64,000 nt of DNA. It comes from Telmatospirillum sp. (lineage in GTDB: Bacteria > Pseudomonadota > Alphaproteobacteria > CACIAM-22H2). This document shows positions 18,142 through 26,192 of this stretch, piece after piece (the stretch's first letter is position 1; each line of letters begins with the position of its first letter). Under the pieces are notes generated by a model that made no database searches, had not been told where the DNA came from, and was given only the letters and a program-made list of their open reading frames with translations. The translations under genes were made by a program, and so were the position numbers. The stretch covers positions 62,001 to 126,000 of the forward strand of contig JADCGL010000017.1 of NCBI GenBank assembly GCA_020248985.1. Direction: 5' to 3'.

Positions 18142-19343
18142 GCAAATGGCTCACCATCGTCGGCATCGGCGAAGACGGCATGGATGGCCTGTCGGCGGCA
18201 GCGTCGGCGGCGATCGCAGCCGCACAGACATTGGTCGGCGGCAAACGCCATCTTGGCCTCGTCGGCGCCACACACGCCGAACGAATCGAATGGTCTAGCC
18301 CGCTCGACGCAACATTCGACCTGATCGCCGCACGGCGCGGCACACGCGTTGTCGTCCTCGCCTCGGGCGATCCTATGTGGTTCGGCATTGGTACGACGCT
18401 GTTGAAGCGTTTTTCCATCGACGAGATGGCCGTACTGCCGAACGTCTCGGCCTTCGCGTTGGCCGCATCCGAAATGGGCTGGCCGCTCGATGCGGTCGAA
18501 AAACTAAGCCTGCATGGCCGCCCGCTCGAAGCGCTCGCTTTGCATTTGGCGCCTTGTGCCAAGTTGCTGGCGCTCACCTCCGACGGTGCCGCACCGGCTG
18601 CGATCGCGGCGTTTCTGTCAGAGCGCGGTTATGGCGGCTCGGCCGTAAGCGTACTCGAACATCTGGGCGGATCGAAAATGCGGCGTGTTTCGGGCATTGC
18701 GGCATCGCTGCCGGCCGGCCCTTATGCCGATCTCAACACGCTGGCGATCGAATGCGTGGCCGATGCAGACACGCTTGCACTCTCGCGCGTGCCCGGCCTG
18801 CCCGATGCCGCGTTCGAGCACGACGGCCAGCTCACCAAACGCGCGGTGCGCGCGGCAACGCTTGCGGCCCTCGCCCCGCTTCCCGGCCAACTGCTGTGGG
18901 ATATCGGGGCCGGCAACGGTTCGGTCGCCATCGAATGGCTGCGCGCGGTGCCGAGCGCAAACGCGATCGCCGTCGAGCGCGATGCGGCGCGCCATGCGCG
19001 GCTCCTGCACAACGCAAAAACGCTCGGCGTGCCGCAGTTGCAAGCGGTGGCAGGCTCGGCACCGGCGGCGTTCGCAGGTCTTCCCGCCCCCGATGCCGTG
19101 TTCGTCGGCGGCGGGCTTTCCACACAAGGCCTCGTCGAGGCCGCGTGGGCGGCGTTGAAACAAGGCGGCGTGTTCGTCGCCAACGCGGTCACGCTCGAGG
19201 GCGAAGGCGTGCTGGCCGAGCTTCACCGCGACAAGGGCGGCGAGATGATGCGCTTGGCGGTGGCGCATGCCGAGCCGGTCGGCCCGCATCGCGGCTGGCG
19301 CGCGGCGATGCCGGTCACGCAATGGATCGGGCGCAAGACATGA
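18138..19343 (+). CDS. cobL: Precorrin-6Y C5,15-methyltransferase (decarboxylating), CbiE-CbiT fusion
   Basis: A 401-residue fusion. The N-terminal CbiE part (to about 200) has ASGDPMWFGIG of the SAM-dependent tetrapyrrole methylase fold. The C-terminal CbiT part (about 220-400) has the class I methyltransferase motif LWDIGAGNGSVAIEW and FVGGG. Together they methylate C5 and C15 and decarboxylate the acetate side chain on C12. It overlaps both cobH and cobI by four bases. Confidence 0.95.
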   Translation: MSKWLTIVGIGEDGMDGLSAAASAAIAAAQTLVGGKRHLGLVGATHAERIEWSSPLDATFDLIAARRGTRVVVLASGDPMWFGIGTTLLKRFSIDEMAVLPNVSAFALAASEMGWPLDAVEKLSLHGRPLEALALHLAPCAKLLALTSDGAAPAAIAAFLSERGYGGSAVSVLEHLGGSKMRRVSGIAASLPAGPYADLNTLAIECVADADTLALSRVPGLPDAAFEHDGQLTKRAVRAATLAALAPLPGQLLWDIGAGNGSVAIEWLRAVPSANAIAVERDAARHARLLHNAKTLGVPQLQAVAGSAPAAFAGLPAPDAVFVGGGLSTQGLVEAAWAALKQGGVFVANAVTLEGEGVLAELHRDKGGEMMRLAVAHAEPVGPHRGWRAAMPVTQWIGRKT

Positions 19344-20044
19344 GCGGTACGCTCTACGGCATCGGCGTGGGACCCGGCGATCCCGAATTGCTGACGCTCA
19401 AAGCCGTGCGCCTCATCGCCGCGTGCCCGGTCTTGGCGTATCCCGCACCCGAATCGGGCGAGGCCTTGGCGCGCCGTATTGCCGCCCCGCATATCCCAAG
19501 CGGCAAGATCGAACTGCCGATCCGCTTGCCGATCGAGATCGAACGCCATCCGGCCCAAGACGCCTACGATGCCGGTGCAGCACTTGTGGCCGAGCATCTT
19601 GCGGCAGGACGCGACGTGGCGCTGCTGTGCCTCGGCGATCCGCTGTTCTACGGCAGCTACATGTATCTGCATGCGCGCCTCGCCGAGCGTTTCCAAACGC
19701 GCATCGTGCCCGGCGTCACGTCGTTTGCGGCCTCGGCCGCGCTTTCGCACCACGCACTCGCCGCCCGCGAAGACAGCGTGACGGTGGTGCCTGCAACGCT
19801 GCCTGACGCCGAAATCGAACGGCGCATCGCGGCGCACGATTCATTGGTGTTCCTGAAGCTCGGCCGCCATTTCGCACGGCTGCGCGCCACGCTCGAGCGG
19901 CTTGGCCTCGGCGACCGCGCGCTCTATGTCGAACGCGCCGGACTCGACGGCGAACGCACGATGCCGTTGGCACAGGCAACGCACGCGACCGCCCCCTATT
20001 TTTCGCTGATCCTCGTGCATCGGCGCGGCAAGGCATGGACATGA
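19340..20044 (+). CDS. cobI: Precorrin-2 C20-methyltransferase (CobI/CbiL)
   Basis: A 234-residue tetrapyrrole methylase. The SAM-binding start GIGVGPGDPELLTLKAVR, the CLGDPLFYGSYMY loop and IVPGVTSFAASAA are all intact. It methylates C20 of precorrin-2 or cobalt-precorrin-2; metal preference cannot be read from sequence alone. ATGA overlaps join it to cobL and to the cbiG-cobJ gene. Confidence 0.95.
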   Translation: MSGTLYGIGVGPGDPELLTLKAVRLIAACPVLAYPAPESGEALARRIAAPHIPSGKIELPIRLPIEIERHPAQDAYDAGAALVAEHLAAGRDVALLCLGDPLFYGSYMYLHARLAERFQTRIVPGVTSFAASAALSHHALAAREDSVTVVPATLPDAEIERRIAAHDSLVFLKLGRHFARLRATLERLGLGDRALYVERAGLDGERTMPLAQATHATAPYFSLILVHRRGKAWT

Positions 20045-21807
20045 AACCGGTTCTCTTCTGCCTCACGCAAGCCGGTGCCGATCTTGCGCGAAAGCTTAAC
20101 GGCGAATTGCACGGCTATCGCCCGCGCGTGGGCGGTGCCGACGTCGTGTTCGACGATGCGACCGCGCATCTTGCGGCTCTGTTCAAGGCCGGGCGGCCCA
20201 TCGTCGGCTTCTGCGCCGCCGGCATTCTTGTGCGCGCACTTGCCCCGCTGCTTGGGCAGAAACACAGCGAGCCGGCCGTGATCGCCGTCAGTGCGGACGG
20301 CAAGTTCGCGATTCCGCTCTTGGGCGGGCATCGCGGGGCGAACCGCTTGGCGCAGCATGTCGCCGCCGCCCTCGGCGGGCAGGCGGCCGTCACCACAGCG
20401 GGCGACATTGCCCTCGGCATCTCGCTCGACGAGCCGCCGCCGGGATGGCGCATCGCCAATATCGATGCGGTCAAGCCCGTCGCGGCTTCATTGCTGGCGG
20501 GCGAAAACGTACGCATCGACGGCGACGCAGCTTGGCTTGCAGCACTGCCGCAAGACGAAACCGCGCAAACGACAATCCGCATCACGGCGCAGAAGCCGAC
20601 GGCAGGCGACAGCGCGCTTATCTATCACCCACCCGTGCTGGCAGTCGGCGTCGGGTGCGAGCGCGGCACGTCGTGCGAAGAAATCGAGACGCTGATCGCG
20701 GCAACGCTCGCCGAAGCAGGTTTGGCGGCAGGTGCGGTGGCCTGCCTCGTGTCGATCGACGTCAAATCCGACGAGCAGGGCTTGCTCGCAGCCGCCAACT
20801 CGCTTGGCGTGCCCGCACGCTTCTTCGATGCGGCCGCGCTTTCGGCGCAAGAGCCGCGCGTGACAGCGCCATCCGACTATGTGCGCGCAACGGTCGGGAC
20901 CGCATCCGTCGCCGAAGCGGCCGCACTTGAGGCCGTCGGTGCGGCGGGCACGCTGCTGGCGCCGAAGCGCAAATCCGCACGCGCCACCTGTGCTGTCGCG
21001 ATGTCGCCGGTCCCGCTCGATGCTTCGAAGATCGGCCGCGCGCGCGGTCATCTCGATATTGTCGGCATCGGGCCGGGCAGCGATGCATGGCGCACGCCCG
21101 AGGCAAGCGAAGCCCTGGCCGCCGCCGATTGCGTCGTCGGCTACGGGCTCTATCTCGATCTCGTCACCGATCTCATCGACGGCAAACAGCGTTTCGAGAC
21201 GGGTTTGGGCCACGAGACCGGCCGCGTCGAACGCGCCCTCGATCTTGCGGCCGAAGGACGGCGTGTGGCTCTCGTCTGCTCGGGCGATGCCGGCATCTAC
21301 GCGCTGGCGACATTGGCGTTCGAGCGGCTCGAGGCAGGATCACCCGAGCGCCGACGCATCGCCGTGCGCGTCTGCCCCGGCATTTCGGCTTTGCAAGCGG
21401 CTGCCGCGAGGCTCGGCGCACCGCTCGGCCACGATTTCTGCGCAATCTCGCTGTCCGATCTGCTGACGCCGAGCGCGACGATCGAACAGCGTTTGCGTGC
21501 GGCCGCCGCCGGCGATTTTGTCGTTGCCCTCTACAACCCCGCCTCAGAGCGGCGGCGCAGCCTGCTGCCGCTGGCCCGCGAGATTTTCATGGCGGCGCGC
21601 GGTGCCGATTGCCTTGTGGCATGTGCGCGCAATCTCGGCCGCGGCGGCGAGAGGGTCGCGATCGCGCGGCTCGGCGACGCTTGGGTCGAAAGCGTGGACA
21701 TGCTCACGCTTGTGCTGATCGGCAGTACCGCCACGCGCGCTTTTGCGATGGGCGAACAGCAACGACTCTATACGCCGCGCGGCTATGCGGCCAAGGAAAC
21801 GCCATGA
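20041..21807 (+). CDS. cobJ: CbiG-CobJ fusion: ring-contraction lactone hydrolase domain plus precorrin-3B C17-methyltransferase
   Basis: A 588-residue fusion. Residues 1 to about 325 are CbiG-like: VLFCLTQAGADLA, a middle part with LLGGHRGANRLA, and the C-terminal CbiG/CobE-like GVGCERGTSCEEI. From about residue 337 a CobJ/CbiH methylase follows, with DIVGIGPGSD, VGYGLYLDL, CSGDAGIYA and LYNPASERR. CbiG opens the delta-lactone in the anaerobic route, while CobJ/CbiH contracts the ring. The start at 20041 overlaps the cobI stop and has AAGG eight bases upstream; an ATG at 20035 is less likely. Confidence 0.93.
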   Translation: MKPVLFCLTQAGADLARKLNGELHGYRPRVGGADVVFDDATAHLAALFKAGRPIVGFCAAGILVRALAPLLGQKHSEPAVIAVSADGKFAIPLLGGHRGANRLAQHVAAALGGQAAVTTAGDIALGISLDEPPPGWRIANIDAVKPVAASLLAGENVRIDGDAAWLAALPQDETAQTTIRITAQKPTAGDSALIYHPPVLAVGVGCERGTSCEEIETLIAATLAEAGLAAGAVACLVSIDVKSDEQGLLAAANSLGVPARFFDAAALSAQEPRVTAPSDYVRATVGTASVAEAAALEAVGAAGTLLAPKRKSARATCAVAMSPVPLDASKIGRARGHLDIVGIGPGSDAWRTPEASEALAAADCVVGYGLYLDLVTDLIDGKQRFETGLGHETGRVERALDLAAEGRRVALVCSGDAGIYALATLAFERLEAGSPERRRIAVRVCPGISALQAAAARLGAPLGHDFCAISLSDLLTPSATIEQRLRAAAAGDFVVALYNPASERRRSLLPLAREIFMAARGADCLVACARNLGRGGERVAIARLGDAWVESVDMLTLVLIGSTATRAFAMGEQQRLYTPRGYAAKETP

Positions 21808-22574
21808 GCGTCGACTTCATCGGGGCGGGACCGGGCGCACCCGATCTCATCACCTTGCGCGGCTTGCGCGCGATCCAGCGCGCGGATCTCATCCTTTATG
21901 CCGGCTCGCTTGTACCCGCCGAAATCGTCGCCGAACGACGGCCGGGCGTCGAAGCGATCGACACGGCACCGCTCGCGCTCGACGCGATCGTGGACGCAAT
22001 GGCAGCAGCCCATGCCAAGGGGCAGCTTGTTGCCCGCGTGCATTCGGGCGATCCGTCGCTCTACGGTGCGATCGCCGAGCAGATCCGCCGGCTTGAGGCA
22101 CTTGGCATTCCCTACGACGTGATCCCGGGCGTGCCCGCCTATGCGGCGATGGCGGCGGCGATGCGCACCGAGCTGACACTGCCGGGCATTGTGCAGAGCG
22201 TGGTGCTCACGCGCACCGCCACGCGCGCTTCGGCCATGCCGAACGGCGAAACGCTGGCGAACTTCGCGGCGACGGGGGCAACGCTTGCCATCCATCTTTC
22301 GATCGCGAACCTCGCCAAAGTCGTGCGCGAGTTGTCGCCGATCTACGGCAGCCATTGCCCGGCGATGGTCGGCTACCGCGTGAGCTGGCCCGACCAGCAA
22401 TTTCTCGTCGGCACGCTTGCCGACATTCGCGACAAGGTCAAGGCGGCAGGCTTCACGCGCACCGCCCTCATTCTCGTGGGACCAGGCCTCGGTGCCGACG
22501 GGGCGGCGGACAGCCGCCTCTACGCCGCCGACCACCGCCATGTGCTGCGCCCGGCCGCCAAGCGCGAGGCTTGA
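21804..22574 (+). CDS. cobM: Precorrin-4 C11-methyltransferase (CobM/CbiF)
   Basis: A 256-residue tetrapyrrole methylase. FIGAGPGAPDLITLRG is the SAM-binding start, YAGSLVP and RVHSGDPSLYGAI follow, then VLTRTATRASAMP, a strong CobM/CbiF signature. It methylates C11. It overlaps the cbiG-cobJ gene by four bases and ends ten bases from the convergent ankyrin gene. Confidence 0.95.
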   Translation: MSVDFIGAGPGAPDLITLRGLRAIQRADLILYAGSLVPAEIVAERRPGVEAIDTAPLALDAIVDAMAAAHAKGQLVARVHSGDPSLYGAIAEQIRRLEALGIPYDVIPGVPAYAAMAAAMRTELTLPGIVQSVVLTRTATRASAMPNGETLANFAATGATLAIHLSIANLAKVVRELSPIYGSHCPAMVGYRVSWPDQQFLVGTLADIRDKVKAAGFTRTALILVGPGLGADGAADSRLYAADHRHVLRPAAKREA

Positions 22575-22584
22575 GCGTGAAACT

Positions 22585-23145
22585 TCAGCGCGGCGCGCCG
22601 TTGCGGCGCAGATAGTCGGCGACAGCGCGGCGATTGGACGTTTCGGCGATCGCCAAGGCCGTGCGGCCTGTGGCGTCGGTCGGAGTCATATCGGCTTTGG
22701 CCTGGACCAAGGCCTCGACCACCCGCAGATGCCCTTCGCGCGCGGCGATCATGAGCGCCGTGGCACTGCTGCTGCGTTCGATCAGATTGATATTGGCGCG
22801 CCCGGCAATCAAAGCCTGCACCACGCTCGTATGGCCGCGTTCGCTTGCCCACATCAGCGGCGTGCGCCCGTCGCGGTCGCGCAGATCGGGCGTGGCACGC
22901 CCATCGAGCAAGATTTTGACGATTTCGGCATTGCCGTTCATGGCCGCCGTCACGAGGGACGGGCGGTTGTCGAGATCGAGTTGGTTGGCCGAAACGCCCG
23001 CAAGCAATTGCTGGCGAACGCCATCGACATTGCCGTCGCGCACCGCCTCGGCGAGCGGGCGACGGATCAGCACCTCGATGCCGATTTGGGCTTGGGCCGG
23101 CAAAGCCAGCAGCACGGCGACAACGGCAAGTACGAAACGACGCAT
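22585..23145 (-). CDS. Exported ankyrin-repeat protein
   Basis: A 186-residue protein with a signal peptide (cleavage near LPAQAQ) and four to five ankyrin repeats. Repeats show the pattern G.TPLMWASERGH, VVQALIAGRANIN and ATGRTALAIAE. It should act in the periplasm or on the envelope as a protein-binding scaffold. It lies between cobM and cobK and runs in the direction of cobK; its start is only nine bases from the cobK stop. No link to B12 synthesis can be shown from the sequence. Confidence 0.85.
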   Translation of the reverse strand: MRRFVLAVVAVLLALPAQAQIGIEVLIRRPLAEAVRDGNVDGVRQQLLAGVSANQLDLDNRPSLVTAAMNGNAEIVKILLDGRATPDLRDRDGRTPLMWASERGHTSVVQALIAGRANINLIERSSSATALMIAAREGHLRVVEALVQAKADMTPTDATGRTALAIAETSNRRAVADYLRRNGAPR

Positions 23146-23154
23146 GTGGAGAGT

Positions 23155-23892
23155 CTAGGAATTTCCGGGCTGCGTCGCAAGCCATGCGAGAGCGTCGGCA
23201 AAGCTTGCGAGCGTCTTGCCCGCCGGCGGCGGCGGGCGGCGCAGCAGCACGACCGGCAGGCCGAGATTGCGTGCGGCATCGAGTTTCGCGCGGGCCGAAT
23301 CGCCGCCGCTGGCTTTGGCCAGAATGACCTCGATGGCTTCGCCCTTGAGGAAGCGGCGTTCGGCCTCGCGCTCGAAGGGTCCGCGCATCACGACGATGCG
23401 GGCCCCCGGCAGATCGACCGGGCCCGGCTCGGCGCGCCGCACCAAGAAGTCGAGATCGAGGGCGGCAAGCGGTGCAAGACCGTCGGCGAAAGCCACGAAC
23501 ACGCGCCGCCCCATGGCCGGCAACAGCCGCACGCTTGCGGCAACATCGTCGACATAAAGCCAGCGATCGCCGTCGACCGCTTGCCATTCGGGCCGCAGGA
23601 GGGCGGCACGCGACACATTGGCTTGCGCGCAGGCCAAGACGGCATTGGCCGACATGCGAACGGCGAACGGGTGCGTGGCGTCGATGCAGGCCGCGATGTT
23701 CTCGGCGCGCAAATAGGCGGCAAGACCTTCCGCACCGCCGAAACCGCCGCTGCGCATGCGGGCAGCACTTAAGCTCGGCGCTGCCGTGCGCCCGGCAAGC
23801 GACAGGATTGCCTCGTAGCCTTCGCCGACGAGACGATCGGCGAGCAGCCGGGCCTCGCCTGTACCGCCGAGCACGAGAACGCGTTTGCTCAT
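23155..23892 (-). CDS. cobK: Precorrin-6A reductase (CobK/CbiJ)
   Basis: A 245-residue NAD(P)H-dependent reductase of the macrocycle. VLVLGGTGEARLLADRL opens the nucleotide-binding fold, ACIDATHPFA is a family block, and AKASGGDSARAKLDAAR lies near the C-terminus. Its ATG overlaps the cbiD stop by four bases (ATGA), which fixes the start even though the frame stays open upstream. Confidence 0.94.
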   Translation of the reverse strand: MSKRVLVLGGTGEARLLADRLVGEGYEAILSLAGRTAAPSLSAARMRSGGFGGAEGLAAYLRAENIAACIDATHPFAVRMSANAVLACAQANVSRAALLRPEWQAVDGDRWLYVDDVAASVRLLPAMGRRVFVAFADGLAPLAALDLDFLVRRAEPGPVDLPGARIVVMRGPFEREAERRFLKGEAIEVILAKASGGDSARAKLDAARNLGLPVVLLRRPPPPAGKTLASFADALAWLATQPGNS

Positions 23893-24974
23893 GGCCCCGC
23901 CTGACCGATCAATTCGCCTGCCCGGTCGACGACCAGCACGTCGAGAGCGATCGCAGGGCCGGCGATCTCGGCGGCCCTGCACTGCGCGTCTTCGGCGATG
24001 CGCTGCGCCAACGGCACTTTTGCCGCGCGCGCGAGGCCGAGGACGGCACCGGCCGACATGTCGGGGGCCGCTGCAGCTTCGCACAGCTCGGCGGCGGCAC
24101 CCAGCGCTTCGAGCCGGTCGGCAAGATAGCGGCTGTCCACGCGGCTGCGCGACGAATGCAGATCCATGGCCCCAGCGGCGAGTTTGGCGAGTTTGGCAAA
24201 ACCGCCCGCCACGGTCACGCGCGCGACCGGATGAAGGCGCAAATACTTCAACGTGCCGCCGGCAAAATCGCCCATGTCGAGAAGGGCCGAGTCGGGCAAC
24301 GCATAAAAGCTCTTCACAAACGCCTCCGACGTCGAGCCGGTGGCCGCGGCGACATGGCCGATGCCTTCGGCGCGGGCCACGTCGATGCCGCGATGGATCG
24401 AGTGGATCCAAGCGGCGCAGGAATAGGGTGTCACAATGCCGGTCGTCCCCAGCACCGACAATCCGCCGACAATGCCCAAACGCGAATTCAGCGTTTTGAC
24501 GGCGCGCTTCTCGCCGTCCGGAATCGACACGGTAACAATCCAATCGGCTCCGTAGTCGGCCAAAGCCGCCGCTATGATGGCCCGCGGGCCCGGATTGATT
24601 GCGGGCTCGCCGACCGCCAAGGCCAGACCCGGCTTCGTGACCGTGCCCACGCCGGTGCCGGCGCGAAAAGCGAGCCCCTGGCCGGGGGAATTTCGCGCCA
24701 GACGAACGCGGATTTCGGCCCCATGCGTGACGTCGGGATCGTCGCCGGCGTCTTTGACGATCCCGGCCTCGGCAAAATCCGCTCCCACAGCACCGGCCAC
24801 GACGGCAAAAGTCGGCTTTTGGCCAAGCGGCAGGCGAATCGCGACCGTCGTCGGCATCCGGCCGGTCGCCAGCGCTTCGGCGGCCGCACGGGCAGCAGCA
24901 GCAGCGCAGGCCCCGGTCGTCCAGCCGCTGCGCAAAGGCCCCGAAGGCTTGGGCGGAAGTTCGTCTTCGACCAT
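23889..24974 (-). CDS. cbiD: Cobalt-precorrin-5B C1-methyltransferase
   Basis: A 361-residue CbiD protein. The family start LRSGWTTGACAAAAARAA, IVKDAGDDPDVTHGAEI, LGTTGIVTPYS and DMGDFAGGTLKYLR are recognisable. CbiD does C1 methylation in the anaerobic route, the step done by CobF in the classical aerobic route. The only ATG with a family-like N-terminus is at 24974; the codon at 24998 is TTG. It is divergent from cobA over 49 bases, so the two probably share a promoter region. Confidence 0.94.
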   Translation of the reverse strand: MVEDELPPKPSGPLRSGWTTGACAAAAARAAAEALATGRMPTTVAIRLPLGQKPTFAVVAGAVGADFAEAGIVKDAGDDPDVTHGAEIRVRLARNSPGQGLAFRAGTGVGTVTKPGLALAVGEPAINPGPRAIIAAALADYGADWIVTVSIPDGEKRAVKTLNSRLGIVGGLSVLGTTGIVTPYSCAAWIHSIHRGIDVARAEGIGHVAAATGSTSEAFVKSFYALPDSALLDMGDFAGGTLKYLRLHPVARVTVAGGFAKLAKLAAGAMDLHSSRSRVDSRYLADRLEALGAAAELCEAAAAPDMSAGAVLGLARAAKVPLAQRIAEDAQCRAAEIAGPAIALDVLVVDRAGELIGQAGP

Positions 24975-25023
24975 GATTTCAGTACGGTAGCATCGCAAGC
25001 CCGGGCCGGATAGACTGGTGGGG

Positions 25024-25869
25024 ATGGACGATCACGGTCTTGAAATGCCGGTCTTCGAACCGGGCAGCGTTTGGCTGGTGGGGGCTGGCCCGGGCGATCC
25101 CGGGCTGCTGTCGCTGTACGGCTTGCATGCGCTGCGCCACGCCGATTGCGTCGTCTACGACGCCCTTGTCGATGCGCGGATCCTGAAGCTGGCGCGCACC
25201 GGGGCAAGCCTTTGGTTTGCCGGCAAACGCGGCGGCAAACCGAGCCCCAAACAGCGCGACATCACGCTCCGCCTGATCGACTTGGCGCGCAACGGCAAAC
25301 GCGTGCTGCGCCTCAAAGGCGGCGACCCGTTCGTGTTCGGCCGCGGCGGCGAAGAGGCACTCGGCCTTGCCGGTGCCGGCATCCCGTTCCGCATCGTGCC
25401 GGGCATCACGTCGGGCATCGGCGGGCTTGCCTATGCCGGCATCCCGGTCACGCATCGCGACACCAACCACGCCGTGACCTTCATCACCGGCCACGGCGTC
25501 ACGGGCGATGTGCCCGACGGGCTCGATTGGCAGGCGCTTGCCAACGGTGCGCCCACGCTCGTGTTCTACATGGCGCTCAAACATCTGGGCCGCATCGCGG
25601 AACTGCTGATGGCGGCCGGCAGGGCTAGCGACACGCCCGCCGCCCTCGTGGTGCGCGCCAGCACCAAGGACCAGCAGGTCGTCGAAACCACGCTCGCCCG
25701 GGCGGCCGCCGATGCGGAAGCCAGCGGCATCGAACCGCCGGCCTTGTTCGTGGTCGGCGAGGTCGTGCGCTTGCGCGCCGGGCTCGACTGGCAGGGCCAG
25801 GCGCTGGGCCGCATCCTCGATCCCGACCCGCTGGGTCTGGGCAACCGCCAGACGGCGGAAACGGCATGA
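25024..25869 (+). CDS. cobA: Uroporphyrinogen-III C-methyltransferase
   Basis: A 281-residue SUMT that methylates uroporphyrinogen III twice to give precorrin-2, the entry to the B12 and siroheme branches. LVGAGPGDPGLLSL, YDALVD, RLKGGDPFVFGRGGEE and ITSGIGGLAYAGIPVTHR are the standard blocks. No clear ribosome site distinguishes the ATG at 25024 from a GTG six bases upstream. It lacks the CysG dehydrogenase/ferrochelatase part, so the C-terminus ends normally. Confidence 0.94.
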   Translation: MDDHGLEMPVFEPGSVWLVGAGPGDPGLLSLYGLHALRHADCVVYDALVDARILKLARTGASLWFAGKRGGKPSPKQRDITLRLIDLARNGKRVLRLKGGDPFVFGRGGEEALGLAGAGIPFRIVPGITSGIGGLAYAGIPVTHRDTNHAVTFITGHGVTGDVPDGLDWQALANGAPTLVFYMALKHLGRIAELLMAAGRASDTPAALVVRASTKDQQVVETTLARAAADAEASGIEPPALFVVGEVVRLRAGLDWQGQALGRILDPDPLGLGNRQTAETA

Positions 25870-25883
25870 AAGGAAAACAACAC

Positions 25884-26192
25884 ATGGTGCGTCCGACTTT
25901 TGCGGCAGCCCTGCTCGCGGTTCTCGCCTTGGGCGCTTGCGAATCGCGCACGTCCTGGATCAAGGAGAGCGCGCCGGCGGGCCAGCTCGACTACGACCAG
26001 CGCGAATGCCGCCGCACGGCCGGCGACTACGGCTATATCGAGCGCGGCCCCTCCTACTCCAACGATGTCGGCCGCAATGTCGGCCAGTCGGTGGTGGCCG
26101 AAGAATATCGGCGCTGCATGGAGCTGCGCGGCTGGCGGCGCGAACGCGGCACCGACACGACCGGGCCCACGGCCGGCGACCGCCGCTCTTGA
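25884..26192 (+). CDS. Small lipoprotein of unknown function between cobA and cobB
   Basis: A 102-residue protein with a lipoprotein signal: the lipobox LGAC ends at Cys19. The mature part is short, charged and rich in Arg, with a second pair of Cys residues (RECRR and RRCMELRGW). This spacing is seen in small envelope proteins of unknown role. AAAGGA lies nine bases before the ATG at 25884; an ATG at 25866 overlaps the cobA stop but would lengthen the signal peptide. Its stop overlaps the TTG start of cobB. Confidence 0.75.
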   Translation: MVRPTFAAALLAVLALGACESRTSWIKESAPAGQLDYDQRECRRTAGDYGYIERGPSYSNDVGRNVGQSVVAEEYRRCMELRGWRRERGTDTTGPTAGDRRS

